DNA of 46,535 nt from Thauera butanivorans NBRC 103042 (GCF_001591165.1 NZ_BCUG01000035.1:1-46535), one strand, 5' to 3'. Positions 24,729-33,769 are shown, counted from the stretch's first letter. Program-made: numbers and translations. Notes: generated by a model from the letters alone, not told the origin.

Positions 24729-26726
24729 CTACACCATCATGCCGACGTTCGCGCCATGGCGCGTCGCTTCCGCCAGGCGGCGCGGCACCCAGGCCGAACC
24801 GGCAAGCAGGATTTTCGGGATGCTGCCGTCTTCCTGCAGGCGGTAGTACAGCTCGGGCTGCTGCACGGCGCCATAGACCAGCACGACGCTGTCGAAGCCC
24901 TGCTCGCGGTAGCTCTGCCCGCCCCAGGACGAGACGAATTCGAGCGTGTCGCCACTCACCGCCTTCAGCACCCGGTTCGGGTGCACCTTCACGCCACAGC
25001 TTTCCATGCGCTTCAGCACCATGCCGATCGAATAGCGCGCGACCTCGGTCGCCAGATGCACGGACTTGTGGAAGACCTCCACCTGCTTGCCCTGCGCGGC
25101 GAGGTATTCGGCGACGCAGGGTGTCTGGTAGTAGTCCTCCTGCGACACCACCGCCACCCGCTTGCCGGTGGCGGCCTTGCCGAGCAGGACGTCCCAGCCC
25201 TGCACCACCTGGGGCTGGTCGATGCCCGGCACGTCGTCGGGCAGGCGCGGCAGCGCGCCGGTGGCGACGACCACCGCCTGCGGCTGCATCGATCTGACGA
25301 GGTCGAGGTCGGCGCGGGTGTTCAGGCGCACGTCGACGCCGAGGCGTTCGAGGGCGTTTTCCTCGAAATACACCTGATCCTCGAAGGAATCCCGTCCGGG
25401 CGCACGCGCGGCGATCAGCAGTTGGCCGCCGAGGCGCCTGCCCTGCTCCAACAGCGTCACCCGGTGGCCGCGCATGGCCGCCACGCGGGCCGCCTCGCAG
25501 CCGGCCGCGCCGCCGCCGACGACGACGACGTGGCCTGGCCGGTCGGCAGGCCGGAAGGTGGCCGCCCAGTGCAGCTCGTTGCCGATCTCCGGGTTGATCG
25601 AACAGGTCGGCGCATACGGGATGGTGAGCGGCTCGGACGCTTCGTCGATGCAGCGGGTGCAGGCGATGCAGCGCCGGATCTCGCCGAGACGGCCTTCGCG
25701 CGCCTTGTTGGCGAATTCGGGATCGGCGATGCCTGCCCTGACCATGCCGACCAGGTCGCAGAAGCCGCCCTTGAGCAGTTCCTCGGCGAGCACCGGGTCA
25801 TTGATGCGGCCGGTGAACAGCACGGCGACCTTGCGCTCCAGCTCGGCGAGGTCGGAGCGCGCCGCCTTGCCGAACTCGCGGTATTCCGCATGCGGATGGT
25901 AGGACGAGGGCACATAGGACGGCGCCCCCCAGCAGTGTCCCACGTCCAGGTCGACGAAATCGAGCAGCCCGGTCTCGGCGATGTAGTACAGCATCTCGCG
26001 CAATTCCAGGTTGTCGTAGCCGCCGTCGCGGGACTCCTGGCCGTTGATGCGGATGCCGAGCGCGAGCCTGTCGCCGACGCGCGCACGCACGCGCCGGAGC
26101 GCCTCGACGACGAAGCGGATGCGCTCGCGCGGCCCGCCGCCCCAGCGGTCGGTGCGCCGGTTCGTCGCCGGCGACAGGAAGCTGTAGCCCACGGTCTCGT
26201 GCGCACAGTGGATCTCCACGCCGTCGGCACCGCTGTTCATCGCCGCCTCGGCGGCATCGGCGTAAGTGTCGAGCAGGAACCCGATCTCGCTTTCGCCGAG
26301 CACGTGCGGGGTGTAGTCCTGCGCACCGACCACCGGCACTGCCGAAGGCGCCCACAGCGCATTCAGGTGGGTGAGCTGGACCACGACCACCGCACCGCTG
26401 GCGTGGATCTCATCGACGAAGCGCGTCCAGCCCTCGATGAAGGCGGGATTCCGGTAGGCGGCGAAATGGCTGCCGAAGCCGCCGCGCAGCGACACCTCGT
26501 CCGGCGCGCCTTCCGGGAAGGGCACATCCAGCAGCCAGGTCTCGCTGCCGATCCAGCCGGTGCCGCCTTTGGCCTTGGCGCCGTGGTGAGCGATGAAATG
26601 CTCGTCGATCAGGCCCGGCGCGCGCGAGGAATTGATCGTGTTGGTGGTTTCACAGATCCGGTTGGGCACCCGCATCGGGCCGACCTGGAGCGGTGAGAAC
26701 AGGTGTTCGAACTTCACGTTGGTCAT
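24729..26726 (-). CDS. OYE/trimethylamine-dehydrogenase-type flavoprotein (2,4-dienoyl-CoA reductase-like)
   Basis: This 665-residue protein has the architecture of 2,4-dienoyl-CoA reductase and trimethylamine dehydrogenase. An FMN barrel (residues 1-360) includes HCAHETVGYSFLSPATNRRTD. A [4Fe-4S] site follows at CIACTRC plus a fourth Cys after 15 residues. Then come an ADP-binding domain with VVVVGGGAAGCEAARVAA (about 399-416) and a second nucleotide domain. The Cx2Cx2C spacing is that of trimethylamine dehydrogenase rather than FadH. It probably reduces or oxidises a ring or enoyl group. Upstream in the same direction is the deazaflavin-type gene at 26809. Confidence 0.9.
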   Translation of the reverse strand: MTNVKFEHLFSPLQVGPMRVPNRICETTNTINSSRAPGLIDEHFIAHHGAKAKGGTGWIGSETWLLDVPFPEGAPDEVSLRGGFGSHFAAYRNPAFIEGWTRFVDEIHASGAVVVVQLTHLNALWAPSAVPVVGAQDYTPHVLGESEIGFLLDTYADAAEAAMNSGADGVEIHCAHETVGYSFLSPATNRRTDRWGGGPRERIRFVVEALRRVRARVGDRLALGIRINGQESRDGGYDNLELREMLYYIAETGLLDFVDLDVGHCWGAPSYVPSSYHPHAEYREFGKAARSDLAELERKVAVLFTGRINDPVLAEELLKGGFCDLVGMVRAGIADPEFANKAREGRLGEIRRCIACTRCIDEASEPLTIPYAPTCSINPEIGNELHWAATFRPADRPGHVVVVGGGAAGCEAARVAAMRGHRVTLLEQGRRLGGQLLIAARAPGRDSFEDQVYFEENALERLGVDVRLNTRADLDLVRSMQPQAVVVATGALPRLPDDVPGIDQPQVVQGWDVLLGKAATGKRVAVVSQEDYYQTPCVAEYLAAQGKQVEVFHKSVHLATEVARYSIGMVLKRMESCGVKVHPNRVLKAVSGDTLEFVSSWGGQSYREQGFDSVVLVYGAVQQPELYYRLQEDGSIPKILLAGSAWVPRRLAEATRHGANVGMMV

Positions 26727-26808
26727 GGGCGTCTCCCCTGGCTTTACCCGGCACGAGCGTCGCGGCCGCCCGCTGCGCGGCCGGCACCCCTGCCCCCGAT
26801 GCGCGGCC

Positions 26809-27327
26809 TCAGGCCGGTCCGGTCGGCGTCAGGATGACGATCCCGAACGGCCGATCGGTCTGCGACTGGAAGTAGCCCCAGGTGGGAAACAGCGCCACCA
26901 GGCGGGGCCACAGCGCCTTGCGCTCCTCGGGCGAGGCATCGCGCGCGATCGCGCTCATGCGCCTGCGGTCGCACTGCACCCAGCATTGCGGGGTGGCGCT
27001 GACGTTCAGATACCAGGCCGGCGGCGCGTCGTAGCCCGCCAGCGAAGCGACGACGACCATGTTGTCGCCGTCCTGCAGGAAGACCAGCGGCGTGGTGCGC
27101 TTGTCGCCGGACTTGCGCCCGACCATCGTCAACAGCAGGGTGGGCAGCCCGGAAGGCGAGCCCTCGCCGGTCGACCATCCGTCCGGGTTGGCGAGATAGC
27201 GCGCCACGTCCGCCTTGGCATCGCCGCGGATGCGCTCGAGCGAGGCGGTTGCGGCCTTGAGGCCTTCCCAGTCTTCATCGGACATGTAGTCCGGCTTGAC
27301 CATATTGTCGCGATCGTGTGTTGCCAT
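26809..27327 (-). CDS. deazaflavin-dependent nitroreductase family protein (Ddn-like)
   Basis: This protein has 172 residues from ATG 27327 behind GGGGAATC. LTMVGRKSGDKRTTPLVFLQDGDNMVVVAS (two strands and the RxSG-x4-TPL loop, about residues 66-96) and PAWYLNVSATPQCWV are the split-barrel signature of the F420H2-dependent Ddn family. In Actinobacteria these reduce quinones or nitro compounds with F420. Whether this organism makes F420 cannot be seen here. The 82-bp gap to the downstream flavoprotein suggests one operon. Confidence 0.85.
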   Translation of the reverse strand: MATHDRDNMVKPDYMSDEDWEGLKAATASLERIRGDAKADVARYLANPDGWSTGEGSPSGLPTLLLTMVGRKSGDKRTTPLVFLQDGDNMVVVASLAGYDAPPAWYLNVSATPQCWVQCDRRRMSAIARDASPEERKALWPRLVALFPTWGYFQSQTDRPFGIVILTPTGPA

Positions 27328-27508
27328 GATTCCCCGGCCTCCGGCAGATTGAAGAAATGACCCGGCACACAGTCTAGTGCCGGCCTTTCCGACGCTCCGG
27401 CCTCCAGGCATCTCCGATGCGGTCTTTGCGGTGCCAATTCAGGACACCGCCTTCAGCGCCACGATGGCCGCCGGCGCCTCGTCCGGATCGGCAATGCATG
27501 CGCTGGCC

Positions 27509-28513
27509 TCAGGCGGCCTCGCCCCGCACCTCGGAGAGGGTCTGCCCGGTCCAGCCCTTGAAGGCGCGGCGGAAGTTGCTGACGCTGCTGTAGCCGAGCA
27601 GGAAGCCGATCTCCTTGGGCGTGAGCGCGGTGTGCCTGAGGTACTGGATGGCGAGCTCCTGGCGCGTCTGGTCGAGGATCTGCTGGTAGCTCACCTTCTC
27701 CTCGACCAGGCGCCGGCGAAGGGTTCGCGCCCCCATCTTCAGGCGAGCGGCCATTTCCTCCAGGGTGGGGAAATTGCCCGGGTTGTTGACCAGGAAGTTG
27801 CGGATCGTCTCGGCGAGCACGGCCTTGTCGCGATGCTTGACCGCCAGCAGCTCGCAGTTGCGCGCGCACAGCTTGAAGACTTCGTCGTTGGCCAGGCTGA
27901 TCGGATCCTGCAGCAGCTTGATGTCGAAGACGACGATGTTGCGCGGCTGGTTGAAATAGATCGGGCAGTTGAAGCGCCGCATGTAGCACGAGATGTCGGC
28001 CGGCTGCGGATAGGTCAGGTGCAGCTCCAGCACCGGGAACGGCCTGTTGGTCAGCGCCGAGGCGAGCTCGATGGTCTGGCTGACGAATTCCTCGATGCCG
28101 AAGCGGAGCACGTCGCCGAGCCGGTGGACGTCCTGGATCTCGGAGAACCAGCGGCCGTTGGCGATGTGGTTGCGGGACAGGAAGACATGCTGCTCGTTGA
28201 GGTCGCGGTAGCGGTCGTAGAGCTCGCGCGAAACCTTCAGCGTCGGCGCGCTGAGCGCGGCATAGCCGAGGATGCCGAGATCGCTGATCTTGAACTCCTG
28301 CCCCAGGCTGATGCCCAGATGAGGGTCGCCGGTGAGCTGCATCATGTTGAGGATGATCTGGCGATACTGCGGCGGCGACGGCCGCCCGTGCGGATCGTCC
28401 AGGCGTTCGGGCTTCAGCCCGGTCCCCTCCAGCACCTGGTCCGCCATGAAGCCGCGGCGGTGCATGCGTTCGAGGTAGAAATCGATCTTGCTCTTGGGTT
28501 TCAGGTCGTGCAT
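27509..28513 (-). CDS. AraC-family transcriptional regulator
   Basis: This protein has 334 residues from ATG 28513 behind GGGAGGAG. Residues 1-230 match the AraC arabinose-binding-type domain of the OruR/ArgR-like group (LGYAALSAPTLKVSRELYDRY is characteristic). Residues 235-334 are the two-helix-turn-helix domain, ending LGYSSVSNFRRAFKGWTGQTLSEVR. Such regulators usually activate catabolic genes on binding a pathway acid or thioester. It is divergent from xdhC, and inverted motif copies (28597 and 28678) lie between the two genes. I infer that it controls the motif-bearing genes, including itself. Confidence 0.9.
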   Translation of the reverse strand: MHDLKPKSKIDFYLERMHRRGFMADQVLEGTGLKPERLDDPHGRPSPPQYRQIILNMMQLTGDPHLGISLGQEFKISDLGILGYAALSAPTLKVSRELYDRYRDLNEQHVFLSRNHIANGRWFSEIQDVHRLGDVLRFGIEEFVSQTIELASALTNRPFPVLELHLTYPQPADISCYMRRFNCPIYFNQPRNIVVFDIKLLQDPISLANDEVFKLCARNCELLAVKHRDKAVLAETIRNFLVNNPGNFPTLEEMAARLKMGARTLRRRLVEEKVSYQQILDQTRQELAIQYLRHTALTPKEIGFLLGYSSVSNFRRAFKGWTGQTLSEVRGEAA

Positions 28514-28596
28514 GGCTGCTCCTCCCTTGCTCCGGCCGGGCGCCGGCTCCCGGCGCTCGCGGCATGGCCACATTTGATCAGGCGGCCGCGCCCGGC

Positions 28597-28616
28597 ACAT
28601 CACCCGATCGAATTAA
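28597..28616 (-). promoter_or_regulatory. copy 3 of shared motif, facing the AraC gene
   Basis: On the minus strand it reads TTAAT, six bases (TCGATC), GGGTGATGT, ending 83 bp before the AraC start codon. It forms an inverted pair with the copy at 28678 (TTTAATTCG is shared by both), as expected for a regulator binding a divergent promoter and controlling itself. Confidence 0.5.
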
Positions 28617-28677
28617 ATCCGGCCCGTGCCGGTCCGGTTTGCAGGCGCCGGTGCCGCTTCCCGGACGGCCGCCCGGT

Positions 28678-28697
28678 TTAATTCGTTGAGGTGATGC
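28678..28697 (+). promoter_or_regulatory. copy 4 of shared motif, facing xdhC
   Basis: It reads TTAAT, six bases (TCGTTG), AGGTGATGC and ends 89 bp before the xdhC start. Its flank GGTTTAATTCG mirrors that of the minus-strand copy at 28597. Confidence 0.5.
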
Positions 28698-28786
28698 GCG
28701 CCCGCCAGCGCCGTGCAAAAGTTCCCGCCAATGCGGCCCCGGATGGCATCCGGCCGCTTCACGTACGGCACACGGGGACTGCGGCC

Positions 28787-29974
28787 ATGAATGAACTCCA
28801 GCAGATCAGCAGCGCCTTCGCCGATGCCGACGCGCGCGGCGAAGCCACCGCCCTCGCCACCGTCGTCGCCATCGAGGGTTCGGCCTATCGCCAGCCGGGG
28901 GCGCGGATGCTGGTTGCGGACGAAGGCCAGCGCCTGGGCTCGGTGAGCGGAGGCTGCCTCGAGCGCGACGTCGTCCGCCATGCCTGCCGCAGCATCGCCA
29001 GCGGCCAGCCGGTGCTGCGCCTGTACGATTCGCTCGACGAAGACCTCGCCGAAGGCTTCGCGCTCGGCTGCAACGGCGCGGTGCTGGTGCTGGTCGAGCC
29101 GGCCGGAGCCAATGTCCGGCACCAGATGGCCTTCCTCGACGACTGCCTGGGGCAGCGCCGCCGCGGCGCGGTCGCCACCGTCTATGCCACGCCGGCCCCC
29201 TCCACCGCCGAACTCGGCGCGCGCGTATCCCAGCTCGAAGGCGGCGAGGCGCGCGCCTCGGGCCTGCCCTCCGGCCCGCTGCGCGCGGCGCTCGAAGCCG
29301 CCGTCGCCGACGCCCTGCAGCGCGGCCACGGCGGTAACTGCTCGCTGCCGACCGATGCCGGCCCGGTATCCGCCCTGATCGAAGTCGTCACACCGCCGCT
29401 GCGGGTCATGGTGTTCGGCGCCGGCCTGGACGTGGTACCGCTGGTCGATTTCGGCCGCCAACTGGGCTGGAGCATGCAGGTGGTGGCCAGCGCCGGCGGC
29501 TTCGGCACGCGCCAGCGCTTCCGCGGCGCCGACGCGCTGCACATCGGCCCACCGGACGAAGCGGTCGCCGCCCTCAGGCCCGACGGCGACACCGTCGCCC
29601 TGCTGATGAGCCACAACTTTCCGCTCGACGTCGCCGCCTTTCGCGCCCTCGTGCCGTGCCGGCCGCGCTACATCGGCCTGCTCGGGCCGCGCCACCGTGC
29701 CCGGCGCCTGCTCGACGAGGCCCAGGCCCAGGGTGCGGTCATGGACGAGGCCTTGCGCGCGCGCATCTTCGGCCCGGTCGGGCTCGACATCGGCGCCGAG
29801 ACGCCCGCCGAGGTCGCGCTCGCCATCGCCGCCGAAATCAACGCCACGCTCAGGCAGCGCGGCGGCGCATCGGCACGGCTGCGCCAGGGGCCGCTGCATG
29901 TCCCTTGCCCCCCGGTGCAGGATCTGCGCGCCGCCGGCCATGCCGCAGCGGACGCGGTCTGCGCGCTGGCCTGA
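28787..29974 (+). CDS. XdhC-family molybdenum-hydroxylase maturation protein
   Basis: This protein has 395 residues from ATG 28787; the frame is open upstream but that part is not protein-like. Residues 1-70 contain VVAIEGSAYRQPGARMLV and GSVSGGCLERDV, the XdhC N-terminal domain. VMVFGAGLDVVPLVDFGRQLGW (about 206-227) starts the Rossmann C-terminal domain. XdhC proteins bind the molybdenum cofactor, help sulfurate it and insert it in xanthine-dehydrogenase-type enzymes. The only such enzyme in the window is at 2005-5859, 25 kb away, and both share the motif upstream. Confidence 0.9.
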   Translation: MNELQQISSAFADADARGEATALATVVAIEGSAYRQPGARMLVADEGQRLGSVSGGCLERDVVRHACRSIASGQPVLRLYDSLDEDLAEGFALGCNGAVLVLVEPAGANVRHQMAFLDDCLGQRRRGAVATVYATPAPSTAELGARVSQLEGGEARASGLPSGPLRAALEAAVADALQRGHGGNCSLPTDAGPVSALIEVVTPPLRVMVFGAGLDVVPLVDFGRQLGWSMQVVASAGGFGTRQRFRGADALHIGPPDEAVAALRPDGDTVALLMSHNFPLDVAAFRALVPCRPRYIGLLGPRHRARRLLDEAQAQGAVMDEALRARIFGPVGLDIGAETPAEVALAIAAEINATLRQRGGASARLRQGPLHVPCPPVQDLRAAGHAAADAVCALA

Positions 29975-30128
29975 AACCCCGACCCCGGCCTCGAGCCCAT
30001 CCCCGGCCGCCGTCCGGGTCCGTTGCCGCCAGGCGCTTCATCCCAACTTGCATTCGACAAGCAAACGATGGCCGCTCAGCGAGCGGGGCTGATCGAACAA
30101 TGTCCATGCTTTCCAACGCGGATGGGTA

Positions 30129-31001
30129 TCAGTCCATGCGCGCGATGACTTCCTCGCCGAAACGGCGGACGGCGTCGAGCTGCGCGGGAAGATCCTCTGC
30201 CGCCACCTGCGCGTTCCACGGCACCGTACCGGCGTGAGTCACGCCGATGTCGCGCAGGCGGCGGAAATCGTCGAGCGTGCGGGCGCTGAAATCGATGCCG
30301 TGGATCTCGTAGTCCTCGCGCGCCAGGGTTCCGAATTCGGCGCGGAAGGCATTGAGCTGGTCGATCAGGGATTTCAGGGTGTCGACGTCGGTGTTGGCCG
30401 ACGCCCAGCCGTCGCCCAGCCTGGCCGCACGCCGCAGCGCCGGCTTGCTGTGGCCGCCCACCAGGATGGGCACCGGCTGCTGCGGCACCGGCCGCATGCG
30501 CAGCGGACCGAAATCGAAGTGCCTGCCGTGATGCTCGAAGAACTCCCCGCTCATCGCCCCGCGCAGGATCTCGATGCACTCATCCATGATCTCGCCGCGC
30601 TTGTCGAAATCGACCCCGTTGTAGACGAAATCCTCCCGCCACGGGCTCAGGCCCGCGCCGAGGCTGATGCGCCCGCCCGACATCACCGCCGCCGACGTCA
30701 AGGACTTGGCGAGGATCAGCGGCTGGCGCACTGGCACCTTGAGCACGCCGGGGTAGAAGCGCAGCCGGGTGGTCACGGCCGCCATCGACGCCATGGCGAC
30801 GAAAGGCTCGATGAACTCCGAGTGCTCGAGGTAGCCCCGGATCGCATCGGTTTCGGCATAGGGATAATCCGATTCCGTGGCGCGCGGGAAGAACAGGCTG
30901 TCGGGCATGGACAGGCTGTGCCAGCCGGCCTTCTCGGCCGCGCGCGCCAGGTCCAGGTAATTGCGGTAATGGGTGAAACCGAGTTGCAGAACGAACTTCA
31001 T
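30129..31001 (-). CDS. LLM-class flavin-dependent oxidoreductase
   Basis: This 290-residue protein is of the TIGR03619-like group. MKFVLQLGFTHYRNYLDLARAAEKAGW is the first strand and helix (given in two parts), and the SMPDSLFFP, AVTTRLRFYPGVLKVPVRQP and GGRISLGAGLSPWREDF segments follow the luciferase-like barrel. The cofactor may be F420 or FMN; the substrate is unknown. It is divergent from coxG, and the palindromic form of motif copy 5 lies between the two. Three luciferase-like proteins in one window suggest repeated oxidative steps. Confidence 0.88.
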   Translation of the reverse strand: MKFVLQLGFTHYRNYLDLARAAEKAGWHSLSMPDSLFFPRATESDYPYAETDAIRGYLEHSEFIEPFVAMASMAAVTTRLRFYPGVLKVPVRQPLILAKSLTSAAVMSGGRISLGAGLSPWREDFVYNGVDFDKRGEIMDECIEILRGAMSGEFFEHHGRHFDFGPLRMRPVPQQPVPILVGGHSKPALRRAARLGDGWASANTDVDTLKSLIDQLNAFRAEFGTLAREDYEIHGIDFSARTLDDFRRLRDIGVTHAGTVPWNAQVAAEDLPAQLDAVRRFGEEVIARMD

Positions 31002-31123
31002 GGGCGGGCTCCCGATCGCAGGCGGTAAATCGGCGCTGCCCCCCGCGTCCGACCTTGCCGGACCCGGAACGGAGCAGCATGGTCATCGTGGATCCGATGC
31101 TAGCGCCGAAGGCAGTTTCGGCC

Positions 31124-31143
31124 TTCACCCAAGTGGGTGATGC
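31124..31143 (+). promoter_or_regulatory. copy 5 of shared motif, between LLM oxidoreductase and coxG
   Basis: It reads TTCAC, six bases, GGGTGATGC and ends 61 bp before coxG. The core TCACCC-AAGT-GGGTGA is a perfect 6-bp inverted repeat, so the site can also be read towards the 30129 gene. It matches copy 1 most closely, with the same first five bases and the same last nine. Confidence 0.55.
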
Positions 31144-31204
31144 ATCCCCCTGCCCATGCCGGTAACGTGGCCATGACCTTCCAAATGCGAACGAGGAGCC
31201 GAGC

Positions 31205-31822
31205 ATGGCCCTGGAAATCAAGGAAAGCTTCGAAGTAGCCGCGCCGGTCGACGCCGTCTGGGCATTCCTGAACGACCCGCACAACGTCGTCTCCTGCATG
31301 CCGGGCGCAAGCCTGAAGGAGATCGTCGACGACGCGCAGTTCATCGGCTCGGTCAAGCTCAGGATCGGCGCCGTCAGCGCGCAGTACCAGGGCACGATCA
31401 CCTACGTCGAGCGCGACGCCGCCGGCCGCGTGGTGAAGATGCTCGCAGCCGGCAACGAGCGCGGCGGCGGCACCGTCAGCGGCACGATCCTCACCCGCCT
31501 CGAGCCCCAGGGCGGCGGCTCGACCCGCGTCAGCTGCGAATCGAGCATCGATCTCACCGGCAAGATCATCCAGGTCGGCCGCGGCATGATCGAGGGCGTT
31601 TCGGCGCAGATCATCAAGCAGTACGTCGGCAACGTGCGCAAGCTGCTCGAAGCCCCCGGCGCGCAGGCTGCGGCCGATGGCGCGCCCGCGGCTGCCGGCG
31701 CAGCGCCGGCCAGCCCCCCACAGGCCGCGAAGGAAGAGTCCATCAACGTGCTCGCCGTGGTGTTCAAGGTCATCGTCGACCGCATCACCGCCTTCTTCCG
31801 CCGCCTCGCCGGGCGCGCCTGA
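31205..31822 (+). CDS. coxG: CoxG-type SRPBCC protein
   Basis: This 205-residue protein's domain (residues 1-150) is the START/SRPBCC fold typical of CoxG (ESFEVAAPVDAVWAFLNDP at the start, MPGASLKEI, GTITYVERD, GRGMIEGVSAQIIKQYV). It is followed by an alanine/proline-rich linker. The end INVLAVVFKVIVDRITAFFRRL is a membrane-anchoring helix. CoxG recruits or helps mature CO-dehydrogenase-family molybdenum enzymes at the membrane. Here it may do the same for the 2005-5859 enzyme. The crotonase gene follows 48 bp later. Confidence 0.88.
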   Translation: MALEIKESFEVAAPVDAVWAFLNDPHNVVSCMPGASLKEIVDDAQFIGSVKLRIGAVSAQYQGTITYVERDAAGRVVKMLAAGNERGGGTVSGTILTRLEPQGGGSTRVSCESSIDLTGKIIQVGRGMIEGVSAQIIKQYVGNVRKLLEAPGAQAAADGAPAAAGAAPASPPQAAKEESINVLAVVFKVIVDRITAFFRRLAGRA

Positions 31823-31870
31823 ACGCCGGCGGGCCCTGGCTGCCTCCCCTCGCCTGCAAGGATGGCCGGC

Positions 31871-32890
31871 ATGTCCGCGCAAGCCCCCTGCCTCTCCCAG
31901 CAAGCGCTGGCCGGACTCGCGCTGGCATCCGCCTACGCGAGCGCGCACTCGCCCTTCGACGAGCCTCACTGCCTGCTGGTCGCGCTCGACGACGGCCCGC
32001 CCTGCGCGCCCGCGCAACTGCCCCGCCTGGCGCAATGGCTGCGCGCGCAGGCCTGCCCGGTGATCGGCATCGGCACCCGGCCGGGCGGCATCGCCGCCGC
32101 CTGCGACACCGTCCTCTCCGATCCGGCCGACGCCGCCACGCTGATCGCCAACATCGGCCGGGCGCCGATCGCCGCGATGACGCTGGTACAGGTGCTGCGC
32201 GCCACCCGGGAGATGCCGGCGGCGGACGCGCTGACGGTCGAATCGCTCGCCTACTCGATGCTGCAGGCCGGCCCGGAATTCCGCCGCTGGTCCGCGGAGC
32301 ATCCGCCGTCGGCGGGCAGTATCCCGACCGACCCCGGCCCGGCGGTGGAGATCGAACGCGACGGCAGCACCCTGCGGCTGCAGCTCAACCGCCCGTCGAG
32401 CCGCAACGCGATGACGATCGAGATGCGCGATGCGCTGGTCGAAGCCTTCGACCTCGCCGCGACGGACGACAGCATCGCCGCCATCGAGCTGCGCGCACGC
32501 GGCGCCTGCTTCTCCACCGGCGGCGCGCTGGAAGAGTTCGGCACCGCCGCCGACCCGGCCAGCGCGCACGCGGTCCGCAGCCTGCGCCTGCCGGCCGCGG
32601 CCCTGCTGCGCAGCCGGGCCGCCACGCACGTCCACGTCCATGGCGCCTGCATCGGCTCGGGCATCGAGCTGCCCGCCTTCGCCCGGCGGCTGACGGCGAG
32701 CCCGGGGGCCTTCTTCCAGTTGCCCGAGATCCGCTTCGGACTGATCCCCGGCGCCGGCGGCTGCGTCAGCATCGCGCGGCGCATCGGCTCTCAGCGCACA
32801 GCCTTCCTTGCGCTGTCGGCGCGCCGCATCAACACCGCGACCGCGCTCGAATGGGGGTTGGTGGACGCCATCGTCCCACCGGCCGGCTAG
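31871..32890 (+). pseudogene. two-domain crotonase, C-terminus missing
   Basis: The start is set at ATG 31871, since AAGGA lies 8 nt before it; ATG 31862 is also in frame. Residues 1-150 look like a degenerate crotonase-like domain (CPVIGIGTRPGGIAAACDTVL, RAPIAAMTLVQVLRATRE). From about residue 155 a proper domain follows (LQLNRPSSRNAMTIEMRDAL, ARGACFSTGG, HGACIGSGIELPAFARR, IRFGLIPGAGGC). It stops at LVDAIVPPAG, about 60-70 residues short of a full crotonase C-terminus. The stop lies where GC content drops sharply, so the tail was probably lost when the island arrived. Confidence 0.7.
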
Positions 32891-32932
32891 CTAGTCGTAT
32901 TTGTTGCTTGGTGCCTATCAACTGTCAGGGTT

Positions 32933-33766
32933 TCAGGCCGAACCGGTGCTGCCGTAGCAACTGCCGCGTTGCTCCAGGATGGCATCCCGATCAGCGCTGC
33001 AAGAGTTGGACTGCCGATGGCCGAAATTACGCAATATGGGTTCCAGTCGATCAAAATCATTGATGACCCAGTCCGGCTGACTACTCAAGGACTCCAGTCT
33101 GCTGTAGCCAAAACTCACGAAAACGGACCGCACTCCTGAGTTTCGAGCAGCGCACACATCATTTTCGGTATCGCCGATCATCACGCAGGCATCCGGGGGC
33201 AGCCCCAGTCGCCCGACGATCCACTCAATCGGCCCTGGATGCGGCTTGCGATGCGGCAAAGAATCCCCATAAACCAAAAATCGAAAGTACCGAGTCAGGT
33301 CCAGGCCATCCAGTACCGCCTTGGCCAGAACTCCTGCCTTGTTGGTGCAAATGGCAAGGTCCAAGTCTCGTGCTTTAGCGTATTCCAGCATGGGAATCAC
33401 GCCAGGAAAAACCCTGGTCTCATGAATGGGTGCGGAAAGGTATGCTTGGAAATAGCTTTCCTGCAATTGGGCGGCTCTTTCCGAGTCGACTTCACGTCTG
33501 GCTTTCTTCAATGCGTATTCCACCAGGGCCGTGCCGCCTTCGCCTACACGATCAGCAATCTCTGAAATTGTCAGCGGCGCAAGGCTATGGCGCACCAAAG
33601 CGCAGTTGATCGCTTTCGCAATCCCGCCAATCGTGTCGACCAGTGTGCCATCCAGATCAAAAATCAGCGCTCTTATCGGGGAGGTCACGGCTATGCTCTC
33701 ATCCGGCGCATCTGGAGAGAGAAGGGTAGCTGTAAAGCCTCCTGAGGTGGTTCTTTGACTTTTCAT
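32933..33766 (-). CDS. HAD-family hydrolase (phosphoglycolate-phosphatase-like)
   Basis: This protein has 277 residues from ATG 33766, 3 bp before the MFS stop codon region (a TTG at 33769 also opens the frame). All four HAD motifs are seen: DLDGTLVDTIGG (about 37-48), CTNKAG, HRKPHPGP with its Lys, and IGDTENDV. It would hydrolyse a phosphomonoester in the cytoplasm. Its overlap with the MFS and PvcA-like genes suggests it acts on an intermediate or the carrier of their product. The last 30 residues are cysteine/serine-rich and extend past the usual family end. Confidence 0.9.
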   Translation of the reverse strand: MKSQRTTSGGFTATLLSPDAPDESIAVTSPIRALIFDLDGTLVDTIGGIAKAINCALVRHSLAPLTISEIADRVGEGGTALVEYALKKARREVDSERAAQLQESYFQAYLSAPIHETRVFPGVIPMLEYAKARDLDLAICTNKAGVLAKAVLDGLDLTRYFRFLVYGDSLPHRKPHPGPIEWIVGRLGLPPDACVMIGDTENDVCAARNSGVRSVFVSFGYSRLESLSSQPDWVINDFDRLEPILRNFGHRQSNSCSADRDAILEQRGSCYGSTGSA

Positions 33767-33769
33767 CAA

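Noticed and set aside
27377-28681. Plus-strand open frame opposite the AraC gene
   Set aside because: Shadow of a convincing AraC protein on the minus strand.
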